Shown here in pieces: positions 22,325 through 35,286 of a stretch of DNA of 64,000 bases. The notes below the pieces were generated by a model. That model made no database searches and was not told where the DNA came from. It saw only the letters and a program-made list of their open reading frames with translations. Made by a program: the position numbers and the translations under genes. The stretch's first letter is position 1, and each line of letters starts with the position of its first letter. Origin of the DNA: Piper betle (Eukaryota > Streptophyta > Magnoliopsida > Piperales > Piperaceae); assembly GCA_033002965.1 (NCBI GenBank), contig JAURVB010000835.1:1-64000 (forward strand), read 5' to 3'.

Positions 22325-24292
22325 GTCCCATGGTGAGAAAAAGGCCATAATTAATTAATAGTAATAATAAGGATTTGATATTTCAACGTTCCGTAGCAAA
22401 GACACAGACTAGGACGTCAGGTTCGGATCTCATGTAAATTAAGAACATAAAATATTGTAGATAAGTAGAGTTACGTGTACGTAGAAGTTGTCTTTGTTTA
22501 ACTTCTCTTACCGTGAGGAATAGTCAGAAGTAATGTGAAGTATCGTTGTGAGAATCGTTTAAATCGGTCTAATTAGTTTAATTTAGCCGATGCAACTCAA
22601 CTTTATTAAAATTTAATTTAAAAAAGTATATCTAAATTGAATTGTTAGAATCAAATGGGTCTTTAAAGTATCCGATTCAAACTGAGTTCTACCTATTTAT
22701 AAACAATTCATGTGCCAAGGAGTTTCAACCGGTGCATGCGGTACTTGTGGTGCTAAACTCAATAAGTTAACCTAGCGATCATCGAGAGGGGTGTATGAGT
22801 TAGCCCTAGTGACACTAATAAGAAAGGTTTTAAAATTTTAGTATGAAAACGTTTTACAATATTTGTAGTGAAAACAATGAATGTATAATATTTGTAGTGA
22901 AAACAATGAATGTATGATATTTGTAGTGAAAATAAGGAATGTCACACGCAAGTGGACTGCAAGCAAAAGATTACCAACGAAAAAGGCCACGTGCAAATGG
23001 CAAGCAAAACTCCAATAATGATCATCGTCAAATAAAGTCAACGTTCACATTTGATAGTGATCAATAGCACGCATTATTAGTTTAGGAATCATCATTTTTA
23101 TTAGGTTTTATATATTATAATATTTGGTAACTATACAATAAATAAATGTACAATATATATATAATATAAGAAACCTCAACTTATGGTATTCTTATTATCA
23201 ACGTTTTTGCTTCATCTATTACATTTACTATTTTAAAATTAATTGCTTAATAAAATTTATTTTATAGTAAAAAATAATTTGTTAAAAAATTTTACTTCAA
23301 TATTATTTTTAATTTAATTTTAATACCACAATAAACTAATTTCCAAACGAACATATATGTACTTTTATTAATTTTACCTATTCCAGATGAGTCATGAACC
23401 GATTTGAATCGGTGATTCAAAGTTCTTAAGAAATCCAATTCAATTACTTATTCTAATTTTTACAACAATGGTAAGAAACCAGCTTAAAATTTATTCCTGC
23501 AAGATGACACGCAAAGTCTATAACTTTGAATCAGGCCGTTGAATATGGTCGAGTTTTATTAGTTGTTTTCTGTCAGCACGATATATTGATATATGTTCTG
23601 TCTGCTGACTGGGACCTCCAGAGAGATTCCTCTTGCTATTCACCGTTCTTTAATTTTTAACCTCATATGCAAGCCTCCATATTTAAGTTTAATTATCATT
23701 GTTTTAGAAGAAATATATACCCTGTTTAGAAACAAGGTGGTGCACCCGACTAAGAAACAAATGAAAAACATTACAGATGGATAAATACATTCCAAATATA
23801 TATGTACAAATATAGGTTAGTAGCCTACTTATCACAAGAGTCACAACAAAGGTTAAAAAGAAAAAAGAAAAAAATTGATCAATCCCTCATTTACAAACAG
23901 GATAACTACCATGTTTTTACTCCCAAGCCGGCCCACCAGGTTAAGAGAAGAACTCCCCAGTAGAAGAGAACGGGCTCAAGATGGTAAACGTTTAACCTCT
24001 TGGAATGACACATTTACAGCAATAAACACGAAAACAGTAATCTGCCACCAAAATGAAATATAAGCGTCACAATCAAATAAACTACCAATAATTAAAAGTA
24101 AGGTTGGACAGCAAAAGTATCCTATTGCTGTCCATGTAAATCAGTTTGACAAAAGGCAAACCATACATATTGATGTCCTCAATGAGCCTCGGTTACCCGG
24201 GCCTCGAAAGGCAGGAGCAATCGCATTCACAGAGATGAAAGCATGTGCCCAGCTTCATCTTCATTTTTTCATAACACGGACATTCCAGCATA
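22325..24292. other. Intergenic, protease upstream region and CofD-like 3' flank
   Basis: AT-rich DNA with no gene recognised. It holds a threefold 29-bp direct repeat (22858-22944) and short unsupported ORFs. The right end should include the 3' untranslated region of the CofD-like gene that terminates at 24293. Confidence 0.5.
22858..22944. repeat. 29-bp tandem repeat, three copies
   Basis: Three successive copies of ATATTTGTAGTGAAAACAAT plus GAATGTATA, seen directly. The third copy is diverged (AATAAGGAATGTC). Confidence 0.8.
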
Positions 24293-27200
24293 TCATGACG
24301 CCTGGATGTTATTGTATTTCTCAATCAATTCAGAAAGAGGTTGTATTAAAGACTTGGGTTCAAATATAGTTCCTACTCTTGGGTCATCTATTGAGTCTAC
24401 AGGGATCTGAAAGAAATAAAAAAACATTGTGTAAAAAAATTTTCAATCAATTACACTGAACAATAATCCACAATAAAAAAAGATTTAAGTCAATTGGTTC
24501 AAAAGGAAATTAATAATAATTCATTAAAAAAATATTTAACTGTATAAAATCTAAAACAAAATTATGCTCTTGTAAAGATATGTATTTTTTCACAATAGCA
24601 AGGCATGAATCTCTTTAAATACGTTTTGGTAATAATGATGCATCTAATAGTTATGAAGGAAAATAATACGAGGATATACTGTTAGAATTATTGGTTAATT
24701 AGGATATGTGAGCTCTACTACATGGGAGATTCCTTGCGCTGATAAGGAGTCAAAACATAAAGGAATCTTGCCTTTCCGAGGAACAATCAATGCGTTGACA
24801 TAATCTCTAGGCTGCACAAAAGAAAAACCATTCAGCACTCATATACTAATATTACTAATCTTCATTTTCCTACTCATAGTTAACGTTGTGTACAAAGCAT
24901 AATAGTAGCTCTTACATTTGTACATTAATTGATAAGCATGACTGCTCATCAGAATTCAGGAAACAATAGTTCCAAAATAATGAAGAGACACTGTTTACTT
25001 ACAAGGTTGCTAAGAGAATTATGCGGCTCACCATGAGTTCTATTAAGAGAATCTATGATGGCAGCAACAAAATCTAATGCGTTTAGCCCAGAAGTTTCTC
25101 TATCTTGTGAACCATTCAGTAAAAGTACCTGCATTGCATACGTTTTGGTAGATAATCTGACTCCAGTATAAATACTACTTAACAATTTTAAGACAGCATC
25201 ACGTACACATAATTCATGAAGTACCTTTAAACATGACCTAGAGGCAACAGCCTCTCCAACTCCAAGCAAAACCTAAAAAAATTAAACAAATGCAAACATA
25301 TTGGCACTCAGTAAGCTATAAGTTGAAAAATAGAGTAAAATGTAAATGGCATATTGCTCATGGAGTTATATGCAGTTTTGCACAAAACTTGGTGCCCATC
25401 CTTTAACCAAATACATGATTCATATAACTGAAGCTAGAATCATGCATTACCACAGAGTTTAAACCAAAAACACATAGCTCATAACAAAAAAACTTAGGTC
25501 TTCAACTTACTAATGGGGGACAAATGGATGTGAAAAGAGATCCCATTGCATAAACAATGCAGTCCACCCTACGCAGCTCTTCCAGAACTGTAGGATTAAC
25601 AACAGGAAAAACCTAGCACATACAAAAACACAAAGGGTAGAAGTAGTCATTAAACACAACCAAAGACACTAACAAAAAAATGCAAAAGATTGGGGCCTAT
25701 TAGTGTTTCAAACTTAATACTCTTATGCTACATTCCAACAGTCAACCACCAGATAAGAATGCATAAAATAATGCCCGTGACATTATTTTTTTAATCCAAT
25801 TTTGTTACCATAAGAAGTGCAGCACATCAATTAACATTATACAGTTATAGGTCACAATATGTAAGAGATAAAAGTTGTCTTTCACAAAGTGAGTAACTAC
25901 AAGTTTCACCTCATGCAACAAGTTCTTGCCCTCACTGGACATGTAAAACACCCGCTTTATTCTTGAAGGAAGATCTGAAAGAGATGAGTATACCTGATCA
26001 ATATGAGAAATTAGTGCAGAAGGAAGTCAAAAGATATATAAATTATTCATTAAACAATCCATACGAAATATATAAATCTCTTTCGCGTCTAATTTACCTT
26101 AGTTACAGGAGCCAAAGACCCATTACTTGGATGAGAGATTTCATTTTGACCACGTACTACAGTTCCATTCTGGAGGAAGATTGTGAGCGCCAGTAAGTTA
26201 TGTGATATGTCTAAGAAAATATGTTAGCTTGAGCTAAAAGCATCCAGAGGAATTATAGGCCTACTCAAAGCAATAATGAAAAATGTCCTTCTGATTTTGT
26301 AAATCGAAGACAACAGAAGTAAAAAAGAGAATGATATTTACAAAGTAAGAGCCAATGGAAAGCCATACGAGAAACTGCCACAGAGTTGAAAACATGGAAA
26401 CTTGTAACTAAATATAAATAATAACAAAAAAACCATGTTCACAGTCTTCTTATCTTACAGTATTCGCCAGATGAGAAAAGTGTTCACATTGATCATATTT
26501 GTCGTAAGTTATCTATATAACATATTAGGGGCCAAAGCACGCATATCTGAATGTTTTTCAAAGAATGCAAATGTGTATATCAGATACTATCAAATATTCT
26601 CAAACTAGGGTGAAGCTCCAAAAGTTTTTTGCCTACTTAAACCTTTACTAGTAAAATCAAAACTAGTATGGTGGGTACGCAACATAACATGATCATTCCT
26701 TTGATTAGCGTGTAAAAAATAGAAAATCTGGCATGACATACCCACCCATAATTCACAACCAAGTGTCAGGCGATCATTAGTAGAAATAGCTGGGAGGACA
26801 GTGCTCTCAGCAGGGATCTCAGATACACGTGACAATAAAAAAATTGCAGCATCCAAAGACTGGAAGAATCTGCGAGCACCAGCAAAGAAGAAGTTTCCAC
26901 TGCTACAAGCAAAATGAAGATAATTTGGCAGTTGACTTAAAAACATAACCGGAAAAGAATTTTGATTAAACAATACAAGTAAAGTAGAGAGAGGTCATTG
27001 ATAATTTGAAGGAATAAAATGTTCAATTTTTCAAGATAAATCACTTCTGGATCTATATAATATCTGCTTCTGAATAACACATTTTTCAACCAATTCATCA
27101 TACAAAGAATCAGTTAAATGCAAATATACTATGAAAGGAAAGATTTAGCTGACTTGGCTGAATTTCATGAACCAAACAAATATTAAAATTGATATTTGTG

Positions 27201-28646
27201 AATACCTCCCATTTCTGAAACAAAAGGACACACTTGCATGCCAAAGAATCTGCAAGGTAAAAGGTTATGAAATGCTCTAGTCATAGTCAGATTAAAAAAG
27301 ATTTAAGAATGCCTAAAAGGCTCCTATCGAGATCTTAAAAACATCAATTACTTTAAAAAAATGTTGGTACGTTTAAAGACATCCGCATACTCTTTTAGAA
27401 AATTTACAGGAAACTGACATTCCTGAATACTGCATATTCTCATAATTGTGTTTTTCATGTAAGTCTGATATCCATTTCATGTAATATGCGACAATCCAAT
27501 ACTAATTTCTCGAAAATGACACGTTTAATTGGTCATTTATATATGCACAACTTGGTTATAAAATACACGCTTACCAATCAGCTTATGCCTGACCAATTGA
27601 CAAAAGTACAAAAGAAAATCTCAGATATGGGGCTATTACTCTTTCCAATTAACGGTAAATCAGAAAACTGATAAGTCAGAATGTTTCAAGGCCATACAGT
27701 TGCACAGACAGAGACTAATAGCAGGAATTCTTACAAAACATGCAAAATAAATAAATAAATAAGTAAATGAATAGCATGATTCAAAGATTATCTGACATTT
27801 TTGAGATAGATAATTCCAAATCCATATCAACAATATGCACATTCTAAGCAATTTTATTATAATTGTTCACTCCTTCACAACCCCGGACTGCCATCATTGT
27901 CAATCAAACACTTCATTAAAGAGAGAGAGGAGCATGGATAGAGAGCGGAAACACAGGAAGCACCTCATTCTGAAAGTAAGCGAGAAAGGCACGAATCGTC
28001 TCCCGATAAGGCTGCGACACCCCACTCCAAAGCGAATGCCGCCCCTCCACGATACTATACCTATCAACGATCCTCAACCATTCAGCACCTACAAACAAAT
28101 TCTTCGATTCCAACCTCAAATCAGGATATCATGCATTAAACAGACCATAACACTCCGACTTCGCTTCCAGCGGATCGAGCGGGAGGCGGTGGCCGAGCAG
28201 CGTCCTGACAGCCAGGCTTTCGGAGGTGCTATCGTCCGCCAACCTCAAGCATCTCGACCGTATGTCCCCCACCGCCGGCCCCCCTGCATCAAAACCATCC
28301 ATCACCCCCACCACCACCACCATCAACAACGACGACGACAACAACAACAAAGAGAAAAGAAGACAATGCGGGATGCAATGTGGTACCAAGAACGCGGACA
28401 ATCTCGGCGGTGCTGCCGCCGTCGTCGGAGACGCGGAGGACGTGGGCGACGCGGGTGGTGAAGTGCTTGAGGTCCTCCACGACGCCGTTGAAGGCGGTGC
28501 CACCGGAGAAGACGAGGATGGAGGGGGGGGAGGCATGGCGGGTGGTTGCGGGGGCCGGGCCGAGGCGTGGGAGGAGGAGGGAGCGATGGCCCAAGGGGGA
28601 GGCGCGGAGAAGACGATGGAGTCGGAGATGGCATCAACTTCGCCAT
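24293..28646 (-). CDS. CofD/YvcK-like protein (UPF0052, gluconeogenesis-factor family)
   Basis: Twelve exons deduced from splice sites: 28387-28646, 28146-28283, 27964-28088, 27206-27249, 26746-26899, 26098-26169, 25910-25993, 25511-25612, 25225-25272, 25003-25128, 24719-24811 and 24293-24406. About 452 aa. The N-terminal core has VFSGGTAFN then SDDGGSTAEIVRVLG, the nucleotide-binding signature of the CofD/YvcK fold. GPAVGDIRSRCLRL, NFFFAGARRFFQ and STNDRLTLG follow, with a C-terminal PRVGTIFEPKSL segment. Bacterial YvcK binds UDP-sugars and archaeal CofD transfers phospholactate; the plant substrate is unknown. The frame from the ATG at 28646 reaches the core only if the G8 run at 28523-28530 is one base shorter, so exon 1 as given is frameshifted. 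Codon phases of the other exons close exactly. The donor of exon 2 is the least certain boundary. Confidence 0.88.
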
Positions 28647-30283
28647 TTTTTTCGCGGCGGGTCTGCGACTCACTCACCAACTCGCCTCTTCCTCTAAAAC
28701 TCACCCACTCACAAAAATATTATTTTTTTATCAATTTTATTATTTCATAAATAAAAAATAAATAAGCATGTAAAATATTATTTCTTTTTTTTCTTTTTTC
28801 TCTTTTTTCTCTTTTTTCTCTTTTATTTTCTTTTATTTTCTCTTTTTTTCTCTTTTATTTTCTTTTATTTTCTCTTTTTTCTCTTTTATTTTCTTTTATT
28901 TTCTTTTCTTTTTCTTTTCTTTTTCTTCCTAATGTAAGTTTCTAACCAAGGATGCAACCAAGTTAAAAAAAAGATATATATGCATGTTGAGTAATTGACA
29001 AAACAAAAAAAATTATTTATGTAATTAAATTTAAATGATTATGTTTTTAGCTTGTCTTCTTGTTTTTTTTTTGGGCTTGATGTTAAAAATGCCAAAGATG
29101 TGGAACTGTATAATTATAAATGATAAAATTTTAACCTTAATATTTATTGGTCAATTAATGCACGATAATAAAATATCAAATTTAGAAAAAAATAAGTGTA
29201 AAAAATTAAACAACTGATAGTAAGATTTGATTTATAGATTTAGCTGACGATTCAACATAAGTAACACCAAAACAAATCCAATCAATATAAGTTTTTATCT
29301 ATGCTTTTTGTTTTTATGAAATTAAGCCAAAAAATTCTCTATTTAAAACTTTTTTTTAAAAATGAGTTATTTACAATTAAAGGGTAGTATGTAGCCTTAT
29401 TCATGATTCAATAAGGGTATTTGACTAATTTTACGACTCAAAGGTATTTTCTTTTATAATGTTTTAATTACTACTATACTTGAATAATGAAATCAATTTA
29501 TTTTAAAAAAATTAAACAGTCCGCCTTCAACTAATGACGAGGGTCAAATCTAACTATTGCAGGCCCAAGGTAGCGGCAACGACAATGGTGACTGGATAAT
29601 TTTTTATCTTGAAAACACGATATTGGTTTGCTTTGGTCTAGTTAATTTTTAATATCAACCCACATATTATTAAATTAAAAAAATTTTCTAACTCAAACCA
29701 AGGATTATTAAGTCATTATAAGAAAAAAATATCTTTGAATCTTGAATAAAATACACAAGGCAACCTTTAATTGTAAATACCATATCAAATCACCCTCTAA
29801 TCGAAAGTTTCTAAAAAAATAAGCTTCGTCATCATGAATCATTAGATTTATTTGCAATCGGTTTATCCGATGAAAATTGCAAAAAAAAATCGGAAGCAAA
29901 AGCTGTAACAAAATTTTGAAAAAGAAAGCATCGGCTCCTACAGCTTTAGTCCGAGGTTTCAGAAGTGAGATTGGCTGTCACCGTCCACCATCAATAACAT
30001 CAAATGGCGATGACCAGTTGGATGGCAAGTATTGGCCGAAGAAACTCATGCTCTCCAACCAATATTAATCCAATGAAATTTAAAAAAAATCAATCCAATG
30101 AAATTTAAAAATAAAGAAAAAATCAATCCAATGAAACACGTAGGGACCATTATGAGTAAGGGGCTATTCATCGTGTTCTCAATCTTTCCTACACTTGCAT
30201 TCTCTTGTCAAACTATCAACTAAAGGTTTCAGTGATAATTGATGGTACATCTATTGCAAGCCAAAACAATTAAAATGGACAAT
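28647..30283. other. Intergenic, upstream of the CofD-like gene
   Basis: Contains a long pyrimidine tract (28781-28928) near the CofD-like start, then AT-rich DNA with only short ORFs. A short triplicated AATCAATCCAATGAAATT-type repeat lies at about 30066-30138. No gene recognised. Confidence 0.5.
28781..28928. repeat. Pyrimidine-rich low-complexity tract, (CTTTT/TTTTC)n
   Basis: About 150 bp of almost pure C/T on the plus strand, in imperfect units of CTCTTTT and TATTTTCTTT. It is therefore A/G-rich on the sense strand of the CofD-like gene, ending about 135 bp upstream of its ATG, within its probable promoter or 5' leader. Confidence 0.85.
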
Positions 30284-30415
30284 TTAGCATACCTGAGTTT
30301 CACCACTTAAACAAAATTCTCCGGCAACAAGAGCATTACTGACACTGACCAAAGAGATTGCCCTCTTGGTAATGATGTAACTCGTAAGAAAGTCATATAA
30401 ATATCGGATTCGCAT
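30284..30415 (-). other. Unassigned exon-like ORF, 43 codons
   Basis: A short minus-strand frame from ATG 30415 to TAA 30284. It reads as well-formed protein (RIRYLYDF, then ISLVSVSNALVAGEFCLSGE) and is followed by CAG-GTATGC, a good donor site. The frame is also open upstream after a TGA (STVYSFPQDFL). I do not recognise the family. It could be a relic exon, an alternative 3' exon of the neighbouring gene, or chance. Confidence 0.25.
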
Positions 30416-30798
30416 TCACAAGAAGTCTTGGGGGAAGCTATACACAGTGCTCATGCTCAATGAGCTTGATTCAATGATCTAGAATTTGATGTTCATATAT
30501 ATAATATAACACCTGAAGGGCAGCTTGAACCTCATGCATGCGCAGAAATGTTCCATGGTTTTTGTCTGACAATCAGAATTTACATCATAGGTAAGAATCT
30601 TCTTAAACAGAAATAAAAATAGAAGGCACGATAGTGGAGTTGAACTGTCAGAATTGTTTGTAATGATGCAGTATAAAGCCATGTTCCCGTCATTCCTGTA
30701 ATATCTCAGCATTAAAATCCCGATAAAACATGCTGTTTTACCTGGATGCAATTCCAAGTTTTCCCTACTTGTGCATGGTGTCTTTTCTTTTTAAATAT
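30416..30798. other. 3' flank of the unknown plant gene
   Basis: Downstream of the minus-strand stop at 30799. It should include its 3' untranslated region. Only a 92-codon unsupported minus ORF (30479-30757). Confidence 0.45.
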
Positions 30799-32796
30799 TT
30801 AAAGGAGTTCCCAGTCTGCTTCACAAATGTTTTGATTTGATGGTATCTTTGATTCTCTTTCACCTCCAAGAGTAGGTTTTTGAGAACCTTCTTCAACAGC
30901 ACTCTTCTCCAAATTACCATACATAATTTCAAGTTGCCTGTAGTCTTGTTTCTTGGCTGACCGTAATTTTGAGAGGAGAGCATCTCGTAACTTTTTCTAC
31001 AAAAAAAGGATCAGATCATAATAGAAACAAGTCAAAAGAGAAGTAAATTTTTAACACCCGAAAATGGTAATCTACAAAGCATTCGTACCTACCTTATAAG
31101 ATTTTGGCACTGCTACTTGGTGGCAAATAATAGAAATATCATTATCAAGCTCCTCCTCTCCAGCATCCAGGTAGCTTTCTTCCAGTGTAACATCTTCAAA
31201 GTCTTCTATATCTTCTTCTGTTGAATCACACAAGTCCTTGGACTCATATTGTTCATTGCAACGAAACTTATTGAATGTCCCTGCAAAGGCTGGAGTCTTA
31301 AGTAGAAAGTTGTGAAACAGAAATATATTTAGCTTCAAGGGGTCCCATATGTCCATGTTTTTCACAATTAAAGCAACCAAACTTTCAAAATTATCTATCA
31401 TTTCAAAATTGGTCTTTTTCTATGCTAAAAGAATAAGAGATTAAAATAGAGTTGTTGCTGTTGATTTGGGCAAAACCAATTAGGTAGGAAATAAATCTTG
31501 TTCTCGTATCAAATAACAAACTTTAGATACTTTTATATCAAGACAAGAAAAATCAAGCATATAAAAAACTATATAAAGAGATTTATATTCATACCACTGA
31601 AAGCAGCAGGACAGGATGTCAAAGTGACAATTGATGCCACACCTGATGTCCCTGCTCCGTTTGGAGAGCTCCCTGTTACAAAACCCCCACACGGTGTAAT
31701 CAGTCTGAAAACTACTGCATCCGAATCTAGTTAATGTAAAAAGTCTAACATTGCCAAAATCAAAATACCAGTAGAAATGCTTGATATAGCCCTTGTAGAG
31801 AGACTTAAATGACCGGCAAGACACTCTGAAGGTAAAGCAGAGCCGGAATCAGATGCGTGGGTAATTGTGGACTCATCAACAGATGTGGTATCCACCGAAA
31901 GGGTTATTGTGGACTCATCAACAGATGTGCTTTCCATTGAGACACACTTCCAGCATTCTTCACCTCCCTCGGGGATAATACATTCATTATCAGCTGGGCC
32001 TGACGAGTAGTTTTCACTCATTGGATTGCATGTATTTTCCCCATCATTTGAGCCAGCAGAAGCATCATTTACTGATTCCAAATTGGGGATATTTCTAGAT
32101 GAATCACTGTTCAAATCAGCATCTGAGATTTTGTCAGACTGTGGGCTATCCTTGACAACTTGTTCTTTCACTGCGTCAAAGCCATATATGAGTGATAGAT
32201 CAGAAAGAGGGCCCTTGACTGAATCAACAGGCGGCAACAGATCTTGCAGAACTTCATTATAAAAGCACTGAACATTTATACCAACCGATTCCACTTGTTC
32301 CTTGACAAATTTAGAGTGCTCCTGCAAAACAAAATAGTGGGATGAATCAAATAAATTTTTCACTCAAGTGCCTGATCCTTATTAATGCCGACATAAAATA
32401 GGTAGCATAACCCCATTCGTCGCATCAAAACCATTTCAAAGCAGAAGCAACTATTCTGTGGCAAAGCTCAAGAATAGCATAGATGCTAGAGAATCGTGAT
32501 ATTTATTTGCTTGTTCATATTTATTGAACACCCAAAATGTTCTGTTTCTCCTTAAAACATGCACAAGCACATAAAGATTACAGGCAGATGGTATAAGCAA
32601 AATTTGAAAACAATATATGTTGTAGCATATTTGTATAGCAAACTCTTTGGAATGAACATTAACCAACTAAAGCCATTAGAAATAAGCATACCTGAGCGAT
32701 ATAATTGTCCATCTCCTGACAGACATCTACACACATTGTTTCAAGTTTTTGGTACATATTTCCAACCAAACTAATTCCTTTTGATGTCAAATCCAT
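30799..32796 (-). CDS. Plant protein of unknown function (376 aa)
   Basis: Five coding exons: 32692-32796, 31814-32321, 31595-31726, 31093-31280 and 30799-30996. All phases close (1,131 nt). The N-terminus (MDLTSKGISLVGNMYQKLE) and the helical segment HSKFVKEQVESVGINVQCFY resemble a plant-specific family that I recall only as uncharacterised. The middle is acidic and Ser/Asp/Glu-rich with two near-identical VDESTIT repeats. The C-terminal third has an acidic stretch, then a conserved basic helix (KLRDALLSKLRSAKKQDYRQ) and the terminus DWELL. No membrane span or catalytic motif is evident. A 5' noncoding exon is likely: an acceptor at 32862 precedes the ATG by 65 bp, and a GC-richer block at 33780-34020 could hold the first exon. 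Function is not inferred. Confidence 0.82.
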
Positions 32797-33089
32797 GTTC
32801 AATGATGCAAAAAAAATGGACGAAAGAAAAGGTAAAAGTAAGTGATTTGAATGTAATTTACCTGAAACAGAAGAGAGAAAATTGTTAGATGTGAAATACA
32901 ATAATCCATGATGCAGCAGAACTTAAAATAGTCGCTAAAGGGAAGAAAAAGGCCAAAGCTTTCAGACTATCGAATCATACAACAAATTAAATGGCCCAGC
33001 CTTTCTAAGCTGATTGTGCAAGACAACGGACATACACATAGACGGACAGCTTTGCATGAATAGAAAGTCGCCAATCTCACAATTACAGT

Positions 33090-33093
<4 letters not shown>

Positions 33094-33120
<27 letters not shown>
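33094..33120. repeat. (TA)n microsatellite
   Basis: Uninterrupted TA dinucleotides, probably inside the 5' untranslated intron of the unknown plant gene. Confidence 0.85.
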
Positions 33121-33121
<1 letters not shown>

Positions 33122-33779
33122 CAATTACAATTGCAGTACTACACTACACAAAAACATACGAGTCAATCAATGTATGCTCCTCTAAGCATTATAATGGCAC
33201 ATTGAAGTTGGCCTCATACAAGAATAGATGCACTTGATCATTTCTTTTCCCTACCAATGAACAAAATTTAAACCTCACTAAGAACACACATACACACACC
33301 ATTCGACTCACTTGTGGCGTTGCTATTCATTCATATAGCCAAAATAGCATCATCATAAGAACGGCGCAGTCACTCAAGCTAAAGTAAACTCGATTCTTCA
33401 GAAAAATAACATGAATCAGTTCAACAACGTCAGACCTAAAAATAGGCAGAGAACAGGCACATACAGCAAAAAAACATTCCTATATCAAAACATTGACACA
33501 CAAAGTGCGTACAGTAACATGAAACTTAGAAGCCGTAATTCAGCGATCAAGATGTAAATATTCAAACTTTCCACCATCCCAATGCCAGAAAAACAACGCG
33601 AAACAATCAAAACTCAATTTCTATGACATCAACACAACATCGACAATCAACAAAACAAGATAGAATAGTAGTCACAGACAGAACTTCAAAGCCACACATA
33701 TTCACATACAAACAACCATAAAATATATCCAGGACAAACCATCATACCGAGCAAACGAACAACCAAAAGAGACGCCGTG

Positions 33780-34020
33780 CAAAAGCTCAAAGGTGCGGAA
33801 CGTACATCACCGAGTACAAGACAAGGCGAGAAGTCGAAGAGCGGAAGCTTCTGAGACGGCCAGAGCAGGAATCAAAAGTGGGTTTGGAGGGGTATGGATT
33901 GAAAATTGGAGGGAAAAGGTGAGAGCTTTGGTGGGAGGAGGAGAAGTTTGGAGAGGAACAACAGAGCAGAGCAGAGAGACGATGAGGAAGAGGAGTCATC
34001 GGTCGAGAGGAGAATGATAG
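33780..34020 (-). promoter_or_regulatory. Probable first (noncoding) exon and promoter region of the unknown plant gene
   Basis: This block is GC-richer and CT-rich on the minus strand compared with its AT-rich surroundings. It lies about 1 kb upstream of an acceptor site (32862) that precedes the ATG. Such a leader exon is common in plants. Inference only; no TATA motif was singled out. Confidence 0.35.
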
Positions 34021-35286
34021 TTATCTGGGTTGGTTAAGCATAATGGGGCCTACAAAGAGAAAATGGTCATTTTTTTAAAAAAAATTGTTTTAATATTATT
34101 ATTAATATATTTATTTTAAAATTTTGTTTGTCCTTTCTTATTGATATTTTCTTTTAAACGCGAAAATAATAGATTTTATTTTTCAACATCACGCTAATAA
34201 TAGGTAGATTAGTAGAAGATAAAAAGATAAGTAGAAGATAAGAAAAAAATAGATAGATAAATAGGAGATTGATTATACTTATTTATATTATTGTATTTAT
34301 GCCCTTTTTAATTGTGAATAGTTATTATTTGTCCCTCTTCTTCTAAATTTTTTAAGTATAGAATTTTTAAGCTCTCAAAATTTGTCCACTGTTGTTTTTA
34401 TTTTTTATTTGTGGAATGTTGAGGGTTAAATGAAGCTCAGTTTGGCTTTCAGTCCATAAAGCCTTGTTCAAGTTTGATTTGACTCCAAAAAGCAAAAATA
34501 AATCTGTATGTGCTCAACTAATTTAACTTGAATTTTAAGTATTTTGTTTTTTAAAAAACTTTTAACAACTCATGCTAGATTTTCTATGTAAAATATAGCA
34601 AAAATAATAAAATAATGGAATCAATTTTTAATAAGAATCTAATGGTTCAATATATTAATATTTTACACGGTACATAATATAATGAAATAAAAGAGAATAT
34701 GAGATTAAAACAAATTTGACAAACTAGCAACGTAATCTAAGATTACTAAGATTGTTATCTGGTAGAGTTCAACAAAATCTGGTCAATACCTTAATCCCTC
34801 AACCCAAAGCCTCATGTAATGTTGTTTAACTAAAACATTTTACCCTGAGCATCCTGTATCAAGCAAAAGCCTTAAGCCCATCAATGTCAAAATTATATAG
34901 GGTTGTCAAAATCTGAGCCTTGACGTTCGTCAACACACAAACAACTGAAAATGTCCAGACTCCAATTAGATAAGCTTTACTTCCTCTGAAAGAAAAATTG
35001 TAATCACTAGAGGTCTGATACATGTCCATTCAGACTCTGGCTAGTATCTACTTTTTCTTGCACGTATCCATTTGTAATAATAATAACATAAATTGTAATC
35101 AAGAAACCTAGGACAGGATTTATATCCCCTACAACTTTTCAGTCGGAAGAAGAATAAGTATTATATATTTTTATTTTCTATAGAATCGAGACATTTACAC
35201 TTAAAATGTCATAAATAATGGATTAACGAGGCGTATAAATAAAGTGGCTAGATACGGTTTATTCCCCAAAAAAATTGCTTTGACAG
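34021..35286. other. Intergenic, no gene seen
   Basis: Strongly AT-rich DNA between the unknown plant gene's probable promoter and the 3' end of ATG7. No ORF worth reporting, no repeat structure recognised. Confidence 0.55.

Noticed and set aside
28226..28750. 174-codon plus ORF and several minus ORFs over the CofD-like first exon
   Set aside because: Shadow frames of GC-rich exon 1; splice sites and the VFSGG core fix the true frame.
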